A DNA stretch of 64,000 nt, from positions 62,001 to 126,000 of the forward strand of contig JAUSLV010000018.1 of assembly GCA_030645495.1 (NCBI GenBank), read 5' to 3'. Under the pieces are notes generated by a model. The model had not been told where the DNA came from. It saw nothing but the letters and a program-made list of their open reading frames with translations, and made no database searches. The position numbers and the translations under genes were made by a program. Below, one piece after another: positions 35,862 through 43,531 of this stretch (within the stretch, counting starts at the first letter, position 1; each line of letters begins with the position of its first letter). The stretch comes from Actinomycetota bacterium (GTDB taxonomy: Bacteria > Actinomycetota > Acidimicrobiia > Acidimicrobiales > Ilumatobacteraceae).

Positions 35862-36677
35862 TCACCACCGGTCCACGTCCTCAGGTGGGTGCGCTCCCCA
35901 CGCTCGACCGAAGCCATCGAGGTCAGGGAACAGCGTCTGCCAGCCGATATCCATCACCCCGCGCAGAAACGCCAAGCACTCCCGCTTCAGAGGAGGTTTC
36001 AGCGCAATGAGACGCACGCCGCTCGTCTGCTCCGTCGGCAACTTGAGAGTCCCGTAGGGCCGCTCCACAACCAGCGAGTACGCGAACTGCGAGTGCTGCG
36101 CGGCAACACGCGGTGACACCACGGCTGGCTCCCAGATCCTCAGGTTCTCCCTTCCCTCGCTGGCTTGAACCACCATGTCGGCGATCTCGGCGGCGTAGCT
36201 GCCGCTTGTTGGCACTCCCTCATGGCCTTGGAGGTAGTCGGTGTGAATACCGAGCAGGGCACCCGTTGAGTCGGGTCGGTCGGACGCTGCGAACCAAAGA
36301 GCCACCATCGCACTTCGGGAGAAGTCAACTAACCGTGTCGCAGCGCCATGATGGCGAAGGCGCGCGAGGAGTTCGAAATCGTCAAGCGTTGCGCCGTCCA
36401 ACCGGTCGTGCTGCCGATGACGCGCCCGATCTAGAAGACGCCCTTCCTGCCAAGTTACATGTGTCTCGGTCGATCCGAACTCTGACGAGCGCTCCCGCCT
36501 CACGAGGGTGCTATCGAGTGGCCACGCGATATCCCCCTGCCCGCGCCACAACCGCACCCCGTCGTCCTGTCCTGTCAAAGAGCTGACTAGGTCCTGAAGC
36601 GTCGATGGTTCCTCGATGCAATCCAAGGTCAGCAATCCGGTCGGGCTCTTCACGAGTCGAGGATAGTCGAGCAGCAT
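35862..36677 (-). CDS. FRG-domain protein
   Basis: A 271-residue protein with the FRG domain pattern: LWRGQGD (Arg45-Gly46), LARLRHHGAATRLVDFSRSAMVALWFAA and SPRVAAQHSQFAYS. FRG proteins are common in phage-defence and toxin loci, but their activity is not established. The domain fills the protein, so no separate effector is attached. A 19-bp imperfect palindrome at 36675-36693 overlaps the start codon and may be an operator. Confidence 0.85.
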   Translation of the reverse strand: MLLDYPRLVKSPTGLLTLDCIEEPSTLQDLVSSLTGQDDGVRLWRGQGDIAWPLDSTLVRRERSSEFGSTETHVTWQEGRLLDRARHRQHDRLDGATLDDFELLARLRHHGAATRLVDFSRSAMVALWFAASDRPDSTGALLGIHTDYLQGHEGVPTSGSYAAEIADMVVQASEGRENLRIWEPAVVSPRVAAQHSQFAYSLVVERPYGTLKLPTEQTSGVRLIALKPPLKRECLAFLRGVMDIGWQTLFPDLDGFGRAWGAHPPEDVDRW

Positions 36678-36693
36678 CTGATCGATTCAGATG
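36675..36693. promoter_or_regulatory. palindrome over the FRG gene start codon
   Basis: CATCTGA (36675-36681) and TCAGATG (36687-36693) are perfect inverted arms around five bases. The left arm contains the start codon of the FRG gene. A regulator or an mRNA hairpin could block initiation. Confidence 0.5.
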
Positions 36694-36857
36694 TTGCTTC
36701 TCGAGCCTCCGCACCAATGGTGCAAGAGTGTGACCCAGAAAAGAAGCGTCAGGGAGGGCCCGTGAGAAGTCGGCACAGCCTGGTGCCTCGCTGCCCAGGC
36801 ACCGCGACACACTTGATGGTCGCATGATTCACCCCGCAACCGAGAGGGCCGAGGAAG

Positions 36858-37346
36858 TCAGCCGGTGATGGCTGCCTTCTCACGCACCGCGGCAGCCAGG
36901 CGGTCAGCAGGGACTGCCGGTCCGAGCTTCTCGAACAGCTTCGCCTGGCGCATCTGAGCCTGCTGGAGCGCAGCGACCTCTGCTGCCGAAGCGACCACGT
37001 AGCCAAAGTGGTGGTCCTTCTTGTTCGGGTAGGTGACGAAGACCCACACCTGAGAGGACTTGCCTGAAAGCGAGAACTCGCCCCCATGACGTGTCGCCTT
37101 GACTTCCACCGTGATCGGCGGCTCGGAGGCCACCCACAGGTCCCAGGGACTGATCCCAACGTCTGGCACGTCTGCTCCGATCAGCCGGGCCACGTGAGTC
37201 TCCACGAACCGGCCGTGGAACATGTCGCCCGTCACGACCAGCGCCAGCATCACCTCGAGGTACGTCCGCTCGTCATCCGAGAGGGCCGGTAGGTCCAAGG
37301 TCGATAGCTCCGTCGTTCCGCCGTCCTGGGCACGCATCCGCATCAT
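36858..37346 (-). CDS. putative PD-(D/E)xK nuclease-like protein
   Basis: A 162-residue protein. The segment SPWDLWVASEPPITVEVKAT gives Asp69, Glu81 and Lys83 in the spacing of a PD-(D/E)xK active centre, followed by helical sequence. Small nucleases of this type resemble stand-alone restriction or repair enzymes. No family name can be given. It sits between the FRG gene and the HTH gene on the same strand. Alternative starts exist at Met2 and Met4. Confidence 0.65.
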   Translation of the reverse strand: MMRMRAQDGGTTELSTLDLPALSDDERTYLEVMLALVVTGDMFHGRFVETHVARLIGADVPDVGISPWDLWVASEPPITVEVKATRHGGEFSLSGKSSQVWVFVTYPNKKDHHFGYVVASAAEVAALQQAQMRQAKLFEKLGPAVPADRLAAAVREKAAITG

Positions 37347-37382
37347 ATGAGTCTTGCACCGTGGAGGATGACTATCTGCGGC

Positions 37383-38312
37383 CTACAGGGGAGCTGAGGA
37401 CGCCCTCCAGGGTTCGTAGTACTCGAGGCGCATCGCTTGCTTCATCGCCTCGGGCATTCGCACAAGCCCGCCGATCTCTCGGGCGATGAATGCATCGAGG
37501 GCCGTCACATCGACCTCGCTCAGGCCATGTACCGCTGCTCTCACCCACGAGCGGGCCTCATCGTCTTGCTCGACCTGCGGAGCGGTCGCTCGTTGTGTGC
37601 CCACAGGTCGCCGCTGCGACAGCCCGCCCCGCGCCCGCGCCACCAGCACACCGAACGGACTGCGGAGCTGGGTGTCCATCCGGTTGACCTCGCTCACGAG
37701 CGCCTCGACCGCATCTCGGATGACCTCGATCGGGTACGGCCACAGCGCCTCGACTACAGGCCGGCGATTGGTCATCTCACGCAGGTGGGCGCGCCGAGTC
37801 GCTTCGTGCAGGGGCGCAAGGGTGTCGTCGAGCTGCTCGTCGGTCCAGCCCGCGACACCCGCGAGACGGTCCTCGCGGAACGAGGGGTCAACAGGTAGGG
37901 AGGAGGCTCTCATCTCCTCCTGCTTTGAAGAAGCAGACCCAGGTGAACCACGAAATCCGCGAAGCTCTGTCGCGGGTCTCGCGGACGCATCGTCCGGCGT
38001 CACGGTTGCGGACGGTTGGACCGTCGCAGTGATCAGCGATCCATCAACGAAAGACAGTTCGACGCGGATCGTCAGCAAATGGGGAGCACAAGCCCGTGGG
38101 ACGCCCATGGGCTCTTCCCGCAGAAGCACGATCGCTGGAGTCTTCTGAAGTACACGTCCACCGAGCGAGCGAAGGTGCGCCGCGACCGTGGACGGCGCCA
38201 GCCCAGTGCGTCGGGCAAGCTCGGCCTGGCTCATCGGTATCCGATCAGTATCGCCGTCACCGATTCCGTACTCGGCGACGGCGTGTGTGAAGTATCTCCG
38301 CGCTGCGTCCAC
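37383..38312 (-). CDS. winged-helix/HTH protein of the island
   Basis: A 309-residue protein read from GTG 38312. An N-terminal helix-turn-helix (MSQAELARRTGLAPSTVAAHLRSL) is followed by a variable middle region and a helical C-terminus. The order after the excisionase resembles replication or transfer regulators of actinomycete integrative elements, but I see no replication-initiator motif. Start choice is uncertain because the frame stays open further upstream, through the excisionase gene. Confidence 0.6.
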   Translation of the reverse strand: MDAARRYFTHAVAEYGIGDGDTDRIPMSQAELARRTGLAPSTVAAHLRSLGGRVLQKTPAIVLLREEPMGVPRACAPHLLTIRVELSFVDGSLITATVQPSATVTPDDASARPATELRGFRGSPGSASSKQEEMRASSLPVDPSFREDRLAGVAGWTDEQLDDTLAPLHEATRRAHLREMTNRRPVVEALWPYPIEVIRDAVEALVSEVNRMDTQLRSPFGVLVARARGGLSQRRPVGTQRATAPQVEQDDEARSWVRAAVHGLSEVDVTALDAFIAREIGGLVRMPEAMKQAMRLEYYEPWRASSAPL

Positions 38313-38347
38313 TTGTGTGCCCTTACCCGATGCGTCCGCGGTGATGC

Positions 38348-38563
38348 TCAGGTGGTCGGCGGCCGCGGCACGTCGACTTCCATCAGCCGAGCAATCGCGT
38401 TCCGCGGTACTCGCTTCTGGCGGCCCAGGCGCACGAACGGCAGACCGCTGCGGCCGGCGGAGGCTTCGAACTCGACTGTCAGTTCGTACGCCTTCGAGCG
38501 GCCGAGCTGCAGCACTTCGGCAGCCTGCTCGACGGTCATGAACGGGGGAAGGTTGTCCAGCAC
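38348..38563 (-). CDS. excisionase-type HTH protein
   Basis: A 71-residue protein starting at GTG 38563, with a strong AAGGAGG six bases upstream. FMTVEQAAEVLQLGRSKAYELT and LPFVRLGRQKRVPRNAIARLME form the MerR-like winged helix of Xis/AlpA proteins. Such proteins bend DNA at the attachment sites and steer the integrase toward excision. It is divergent from the XRE regulator and integrase, with a palindrome between them. Confidence 0.82.
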   Translation of the reverse strand: MLDNLPPFMTVEQAAEVLQLGRSKAYELTVEFEASAGRSGLPFVRLGRQKRVPRNAIARLMEVDVPRPPTT

Positions 38564-38617
38564 GCTCGCCTCCTTCTGAGGATGGATCAACACCGCTATC
38601 TACTGCGCAATGGTTCA

Positions 38618-38645
38618 TTGACGTCAACAACTTGACGGATATAGT
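38618..38645 (+). promoter_or_regulatory. promoter and operator of the XRE-integrase operon
   Basis: TTGACG (38618-38623), a 16-base spacer and TATAGT (38640-38645) form a full promoter that ends eight bases before ATG 38654. TTGACGTCAA (38618-38627) is a perfect palindrome over the -35 element. A second half-site (TTGACG, 38632-38637) lies within the spacer. The palindrome also supplies a -35 for the divergent excisionase direction. Confidence 0.75.
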
Positions 38646-38653
38646 TTCGCGAC

Positions 38654-39367
38654 ATGCCGAAGCGGAGGCGTCAGGAGCCGGTTGCGGCAGCGGAGACGCT
38701 GACCACGAACCAGGTGATCGCTTACAACTTCGCTCGCGCTCGTGAGGAGTTGGGCTGGACGCAGGTGGAGGCCAGCGACGCGCTCGAGTACTACCTCGGC
38801 TACAAGCTGAACCAGGCTGGCATCTCGTCGATCGAGCGCACCTTCGACGGCGAGCGCCAGCGCAGCTTCACGGCCACCGAACTCACTGCGTTCGCTCGCT
38901 GCTTCGGCAAGCCGGTCGGATGGTTCTTCATCCCTCCGCAGTCGATGGGCCGCCGTTGGGTCGACCCGATCGAGGGGTCGTCGTGGATGCGCGCACATGA
39001 TCTGCTCGGGCTGATCCTCGGCGACCCCAGCGGGTGGCAGTCATTCGTGGAGCGCATCAGCGAACTGCTGAGCACTGACTCGAGTGACACGTTGTACGCG
39101 CTGCGAGCAGCGTTCTTCGACAAGAGCACCACGTCGCTGTCGGCGAGCGCGCTGGAGAAGGAGATCGCTGAGCGGCGGCGCGTCGTGCAGCTCGAATTGC
39201 TGCAGCGCGCAGCAAGTCCTGCCGACGAGATCATCCACCGGCTCGCTGAGCTGGTGAGGGAACTCGAGAGCACAACATTGGTCGGCCTTCAGCAACTGCT
39301 GGAGAACGACCCGGAGAAGGCCAAGGGATTGCTCGACCGAAAACCTCGGAGGAGCACTCGCAAGTAG
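38654..39367 (+). CDS. XRE-family transcriptional regulator
   Basis: A 237-residue protein with an N-terminal helix-turn-helix (residues ~22-75, AYNFARAREELGWTQVEASDAL) of the XRE/Cro type. A helical C-terminal region of about 140 residues follows. It is leaderless, preceded by a strong promoter with a palindrome over its -35 box, which suggests autoregulation. It lies 15 bases upstream of the integrase gene, so it probably governs the choice between integration and excision. Confidence 0.85.
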   Translation: MPKRRRQEPVAAAETLTTNQVIAYNFARAREELGWTQVEASDALEYYLGYKLNQAGISSIERTFDGERQRSFTATELTAFARCFGKPVGWFFIPPQSMGRRWVDPIEGSSWMRAHDLLGLILGDPSGWQSFVERISELLSTDSSDTLYALRAAFFDKSTTSLSASALEKEIAERRRVVQLELLQRAASPADEIIHRLAELVRELESTTLVGLQQLLENDPEKAKGLLDRKPRRSTRK

Positions 39368-39382
39368 ACGGAGGCACGGCGG

Positions 39383-40717
39383 ATGCGTGGGTCGGTCATC
39401 AAGAAGGGCAACCAGTGGTACGTCAAGATCGAGCTCGATCCTGACCCAGCGACGGGGCGGCGGCGCCAGAAGTGGCACTCGGGGTACTCGACGCGGCGTG
39501 AGGCCGAGCGGGCCCGCGTGGATCTGTTGTCGAAGTTCGATCGGGGCGAGTACGTCGAGCCGAGCCAGCAGACGGTTGCCGAGTACTTCGCCGACTGGTT
39601 GAAGGCCATCGAGCACACGGTGCGCCCGTCGACGTTCGAGTCGTACTCGCGCAACGTCAACAACCACGTGGTCGCGTACATCGGCGCGACCCGTCTCACG
39701 AAGGTCGACGCCGGCGTGCTGAACGGGCTGTACTCGCAGCTGCTGACGTCGGGTCGCCGCCGGCCGTCGCGGACAGGCACCGGCTACTCGCGTGAGGTGC
39801 TCGACCGTGCCCGCTCGCTGCGTGCCGATGGTCTGTCGCTGGCTCGCACTGCTGAGCGCCTTCGTGAGGAGTTCGTCGAGGCCGAGCACATCACGAAGGA
39901 CACCCTCGCGTCATTGCTGCGACGCAACGCCTCTGGTGATGTGTCGTCACGATCGCTGCCGGGGCTCGATCGGCGGACGGTCAACTATGTGCACACCATC
40001 GTGCACCGTGCGTTCAAGGACGCCGTTCGTTGGGGCCGGCTTGCACGCAACCCTGCTGACGCGGCGAACCCGCCGAGGAGTGGTCAGAAGTCCGATGGCA
40101 TCCAGGCGTGGGACGCGCCGACCTTGCGATCATTCCTCGAACTGTCGGCGCGCTCGAACGATCGGCTGCACGCGCTATGGGTGCTGCTCGCCACTACGGG
40201 GATGCGTCGCGGCGAGGCGCTCGGGCTGCGTTGGACCGACCTCGATCTCGAAGCCGGACGGTTGCGCGTCGTACAGACCGTCATCCAGATGCGCAGCATG
40301 GTGGCGATCGGCGAGCCGAAGACCGCACGCGGCCGCCGACCGATCGCGCTCGACAAGGCCACCGTCGTAGTCATGCGCGAGCACCGCCGCAAGATGCTGG
40401 AGGAGCGCCTGCTCGTCGGCCCCGACTTCGACGACCACGGCTTCGTGTTCCACCAGCCCGACGGCAGGTGGCTGCACCCGGACGCCGTGAGCGAGATGTT
40501 CCTCCGCCGCGTGAACTCCTACGGCCTGCCGCGCCTGTCGCTACACGGCCTGCGCCACACATGGGCCACGCTCGCGCTGGAGCAAGGCATCCACCCGCGA
40601 GTCGTCCAAGAGCGCTTCGGACACTCGACCATCTCCATCACGCTGGGCATGTACAGCCACGTCGGCCCGACCCTGCATGATGAAGCAGCGGAGACGATCG
40701 CCGGGCTGGTCCTGTGA
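39383..40717 (+). CDS. int: tyrosine-family site-specific integrase
   Basis: A 444-residue integrase. An N-terminal AP2-like arm-binding domain (residues ~1-60) and a SAM-like core-binding domain (~65-225) precede the catalytic domain. The full catalytic set is present: Arg275 (GMRRGE), Lys313, His388 and Arg391 (HGLRHTWAT), His414 (GHST), Tyr424 (MYSH). Residues ~125-190 are an insertion in the core-binding domain with a helix-turn-helix look. GGAGG precedes the ATG. It should recombine the tRNA-Leu attachment sites. Confidence 0.95.
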   Translation: MRGSVIKKGNQWYVKIELDPDPATGRRRQKWHSGYSTRREAERARVDLLSKFDRGEYVEPSQQTVAEYFADWLKAIEHTVRPSTFESYSRNVNNHVVAYIGATRLTKVDAGVLNGLYSQLLTSGRRRPSRTGTGYSREVLDRARSLRADGLSLARTAERLREEFVEAEHITKDTLASLLRRNASGDVSSRSLPGLDRRTVNYVHTIVHRAFKDAVRWGRLARNPADAANPPRSGQKSDGIQAWDAPTLRSFLELSARSNDRLHALWVLLATTGMRRGEALGLRWTDLDLEAGRLRVVQTVIQMRSMVAIGEPKTARGRRPIALDKATVVVMREHRRKMLEERLLVGPDFDDHGFVFHQPDGRWLHPDAVSEMFLRRVNSYGLPRLSLHGLRHTWATLALEQGIHPRVVQERFGHSTISITLGMYSHVGPTLHDEAAETIAGLVL

Positions 40718-40748
40718 GCAACTGTCGTCATCCATCTGGGGGGTTCGC

Positions 40749-43106
40749 ATGAGTCGAGAGGGACGTGTATCCGGACGAGTAGAGCTTCGGCCGGTTCGCC
40801 TTGGGCTGGTCGTTGAACCGAACTCGCATCAGAGTCTCCGCCGCGCCGTTGAATTCGCTTCGGCCTGCTGGGGAGGGAGAACCTTCCCCATCTTCGAGGC
40901 TGACGAGGATCCGAGATCCGTCCGGGAGGCGTGCACTGCACTGGGCGTTGACGCTGTTGTCAGCTGCGAGGAAGCGCAGACCGAGGTAAACCTCGCAGCG
41001 ATGGAGGGATTCAGGTGGATGGGACTCCGCTCGAGCCCGATCGTCTTGGGCGAGCACAGCGACCGACTTGTCGACCTTCGAACCGTGAGTTCAGCCGTCC
41101 TTCGAAGCGGGCGACCGACCGCAGGTGTTCAGCTGGTGAAGTGGGACGACTCGGACCCGCTCTCACCTCTGCTTCGGGTTCTGTACGGCCAGATTGGCGC
41201 GAACACCACCTATGAGCGAGGCATAGCGACCTCGATTGGGGAGACGTTCGCAACGATCGAGATCGGGCTGGGCGAAGCCTTGCCCATCGATCGGGGGCGA
41301 TTTGGACCACTTGCTGTCGGAATGTGGAGGGTCCACCATCAAAGCGCCACCCGAGAAGCCGGCGCAGCCATCGTCAACGCCGACATGCCGCATGATCTCG
41401 TACGTCTCTGGAATCTTCGCGCCATTGGCCACTTGGTCATCCCGTGGGCTGATCCGCCTGACCCTCGAATCGAGGAGTACGCCCGAGCACACCTAGCGAT
41501 CGCACCCGTTCCTGAGTGGGGTGGCGAGCCTGGCTTCTTGTGCGCCTTCTCGCCCACTCGCGACGCGCCCGACTCACTCATGGAGCTGCTCCGAGCGACG
41601 GCGACGGAGGGCCGCACGGTCATCTCGTGGCTTGACCTTCAGCCTCACGTCCACCTGAGTGCACCAATCCAGACGGACCTGACAAGCGTCTTCGACGTAT
41701 CTGCCGAAGCCGTCGCCGGGCGCCCGCCCTCGATTCGGATCCCGCTTCCTAGAACAGATCTGGTCCCGGACCAGAGGGGGATGGACGGATGGCAGTACGG
41801 CGCTTTCCGGGTCACCATTCACTCCGAACGCGACATTGGTGAGCGCGTGAGCTTCCGTGGACCCGGCGTCCGACCACTGAGCCCAGCGCTTCGCTGGGCG
41901 GCGTCGACGTCATCACCCATGGTTCGCGGTGTTGGCGATGGCATCGTCCTCGCCGCCAAGGTGGACGAAGACCACCTGGCGCTCAGCGCCATCGACTCCT
42001 TCATGATCATCGATCGTCTCCTCACCGCCGCAGGATTCAAAGCGAGAATCGGTGATGCTGGTCGATGGTCGGGACGGATCGTGGATCTGCTGGGTGGAGC
42101 CGGCTCGTCGCTCGCTTGTCAGCCAGCCGTTCGAGAGGTCTTGGATCTGGCCGCACGGCCGAGGGGCGGCAACCCGCACGAGCTCCGCAGCGCTGCCGCC
42201 CGTCACAAAGGGATGTGGGCGGACCCGTCTGTCTTCTGGCGGCGAGGCGTCGACTACGAGACCTGGGTCGTCGGCGCGCTCGCTGCGCAGCGGATCATCG
42301 AATCGGCGCTGAGCTATACGTGTCCCACCTGTGGGCTACCCCAAACAATCACGGCCGAGCGAGTCGGTCCGACCCTCAGATGCAACGACTGCGAGGCTGA
42401 GACTCCGTTGAGTCTTCAGATCGTGAACGGCGCTGGGTGGCGGCTACGGACACGCCAACTCATCGACCAAAGGCGGCTTCGATCGACACTGCCGGTTGCA
42501 GCGAGCCTACGCATGCTCCTCGACCTCTGTCGCGACTCGGACACCCTCCACTACGCGCTCGGGGTGGTGCTCGAGATTGATGGGCAAACATTCGAGATCG
42601 ACTTCGTCGCCTTCGTCAACGATGACCGAGGCGCATGCCTCGTGGTCGGCGAGGGCAAGGCCCGGAATTCCCTGGAGGAGGCCGACATTTCGAACCTTGA
42701 GGTTGTTCAGGAAGCCATTCGTGCCTTGGGTGTCGAGTGTTTCATCGCCATTGCGAGCTCGAAGGACAAATTGGATCGCGACGAGGTGCTGCGCCTACGT
42801 GCCGCGGCAGATCGTTTCCTTTTCGGTATCCAGCCCTCGAGGGGACAGGGGAGCTACACGAACATGCCACTCGTGTTGACGAAGGGATCACTGACCGTTC
42901 CCAGCCAGAACGAACTACATCCCATCAGGGCGACAGGGGGCTTCCGCCGTGATGTCGCAGCGCTCGCTCACTGGACGTGCGAGCGAGAGCTCGGGCTCGA
43001 TGGATACGGCGACTGGACAACTCGAACGCTGAATTGGAAGCCAATCGATGCACACCCGGCGGGATCCGATCCGCCCGATCCAGAACCACCGGTAGAAGTT
43101 CGGTAG
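40749..43106 (+). CDS. large unrecognised protein with zinc ribbon and PD-(D/E)xK nuclease motif
   Basis: A 785-residue protein that begins 31 bases after the integrase stop. The first 500 residues match no family I know; the N-terminus (LGLVVEPNSHQSLRRAVEFASACWGGRTFPIF) looks like an alpha/beta domain. A zinc ribbon follows (Cys525, 528, 545, 548). A PD-(D/E)xK-type centre comes next: Asp618 (FEIDFVAF), Glu635 and Lys637 (VGEGKARN). The extreme C-terminus (PVEVR) is encoded inside the right integrase arm sites. A DNA-cleaving defence effector is the leading guess. Confidence 0.8.
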   Translation: MSREGRVSGRVELRPVRLGLVVEPNSHQSLRRAVEFASACWGGRTFPIFEADEDPRSVREACTALGVDAVVSCEEAQTEVNLAAMEGFRWMGLRSSPIVLGEHSDRLVDLRTVSSAVLRSGRPTAGVQLVKWDDSDPLSPLLRVLYGQIGANTTYERGIATSIGETFATIEIGLGEALPIDRGRFGPLAVGMWRVHHQSATREAGAAIVNADMPHDLVRLWNLRAIGHLVIPWADPPDPRIEEYARAHLAIAPVPEWGGEPGFLCAFSPTRDAPDSLMELLRATATEGRTVISWLDLQPHVHLSAPIQTDLTSVFDVSAEAVAGRPPSIRIPLPRTDLVPDQRGMDGWQYGAFRVTIHSERDIGERVSFRGPGVRPLSPALRWAASTSSPMVRGVGDGIVLAAKVDEDHLALSAIDSFMIIDRLLTAAGFKARIGDAGRWSGRIVDLLGGAGSSLACQPAVREVLDLAARPRGGNPHELRSAAARHKGMWADPSVFWRRGVDYETWVVGALAAQRIIESALSYTCPTCGLPQTITAERVGPTLRCNDCEAETPLSLQIVNGAGWRLRTRQLIDQRRLRSTLPVAASLRMLLDLCRDSDTLHYALGVVLEIDGQTFEIDFVAFVNDDRGACLVVGEGKARNSLEEADISNLEVVQEAIRALGVECFIAIASSKDKLDRDEVLRLRAAADRFLFGIQPSRGQGSYTNMPLVLTKGSLTVPSQNELHPIRATGGFRRDVAALAHWTCERELGLDGYGDWTTRTLNWKPIDAHPAGSDPPDPEPPVEVR

Positions 43107-43109
43107 AAG
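43090..43109. other. right arm-type sites (paired CGGTAGAAG)
   Basis: Two direct copies of CGGTAGAAG (43090-43098 and 43101-43109) overlap the stop codon of the preceding gene. They lie 12 bases inside attR. The same motif is paired near the left end, as expected for integrase arm sites. Confidence 0.75.
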
Positions 43110-43120
43110 TGGGGGGTCCC

Positions 43121-43179
43121 AGACGCGAAGAAACCCCTGCTGAGCAGGGGTTTCACCGTGGGCGAGGGGGGACTTGAAC
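43121..43179 (-). other. attachment site attR
   Basis: A 59-bp repeat shared with 30206-30264. It covers the tRNA-Leu acceptor 3' strand, the 3' half of the T-arm, and the downstream terminator supplied by the element. Confidence 0.9.
43131..43153. terminator. tRNA-Leu terminator hairpin
   Basis: A perfect 10-bp stem (AAACCCCTGC / GCAGGGGTTT) with a three-base loop, directly after the tRNA 3' end on the minus strand. Being symmetric, it can also stop the large nuclease-like gene from the other side. Confidence 0.85.
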
Positions 43180-43241
43180 CCCCACATCCTTTCGAATACT
43201 GGCACCTGAAGCCAGCGCGTCTGCCATTCCGCCACTCGCCC
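43159..43241 (-). tRNA. tRNA-Leu(CAG)
   Basis: An 83-nt tRNA with acceptor strands GGGCGAG/CTCGCCC and discriminator A. The D-arm reads TGGCGGAATGGCAGACGCG, and the anticodon loop TTCAGGT gives CAG. A long variable arm and a perfect five-pair T-stem complete it. CCA is not encoded. The 3' part was supplied by the island's attachment site. Its promoter probably includes TAGCCT on the minus strand at about 43261-43256. Confidence 0.95.
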
Positions 43242-43531
43242 GAGTGGAAGCCCAAGGCTAACTCCTCGCCAACCCTCGCCCAACCCCCAATTCGGTTGGG
43301 CGCGATTCGGCCCGGCAGCGGGCCAGAGCGCGCCCACGGGCGAGGAAACCACCCGCAGTGCGCACGAATCGCGCCCACGGGCGCGGGTTAGCCCGCGGCG
43401 CGAACGGCCGCCCCGGATTGAACACCGGCCCACTCGCCGGCCAATTCGAAATCGGAACGACGAGACGGGGGCCAAAGGGCTCCGGCCCGGGCGGACGACC
43501 GCAGCCGCAGCCACCAACCGCCCCCACAACC
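43242..43531. other. intergenic region upstream of tRNA-Leu
   Basis: No gene is convincing here. The stretch is very G+C-rich and contains two copies of GCGCCCACGGGCG-like sequence (about 43330-43342 and 43370-43382). Their role is unknown. It must hold the tRNA promoter and the end of the 3-hydroxyacyl-CoA dehydrogenase transcript. Confidence 0.5.

Larger units (their letters stand above)
30206..43179. mobile_element. integrated genomic island at tRNA-Leu(CAG)
   Basis: About 13 kb lie between two 59-bp direct repeats that differ at one base (30240 G, 43155 A). The right copy includes the 3' end of an intact tRNA-Leu gene; the left copy is the displaced 3' fragment. The inside carries integrase, excisionase, an XRE regulator and cargo typical of defence islands. 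Several cargo genes have visibly lower third-position G+C than the flanks. No conjugation, replication or capsid genes were seen, so it is probably mobilised by other elements. Confidence 0.9.

Noticed and set aside
37383-38312. Plasmid-type replication initiator
   Set aside because: Only an HTH is visible; no initiator, relaxase or primase motif supports it.
43242-43531. Small open frames in the intergenic region beside tRNA-Leu
   Set aside because: They have no start signals, are antisense or low complexity, and overlap the tRNA promoter.
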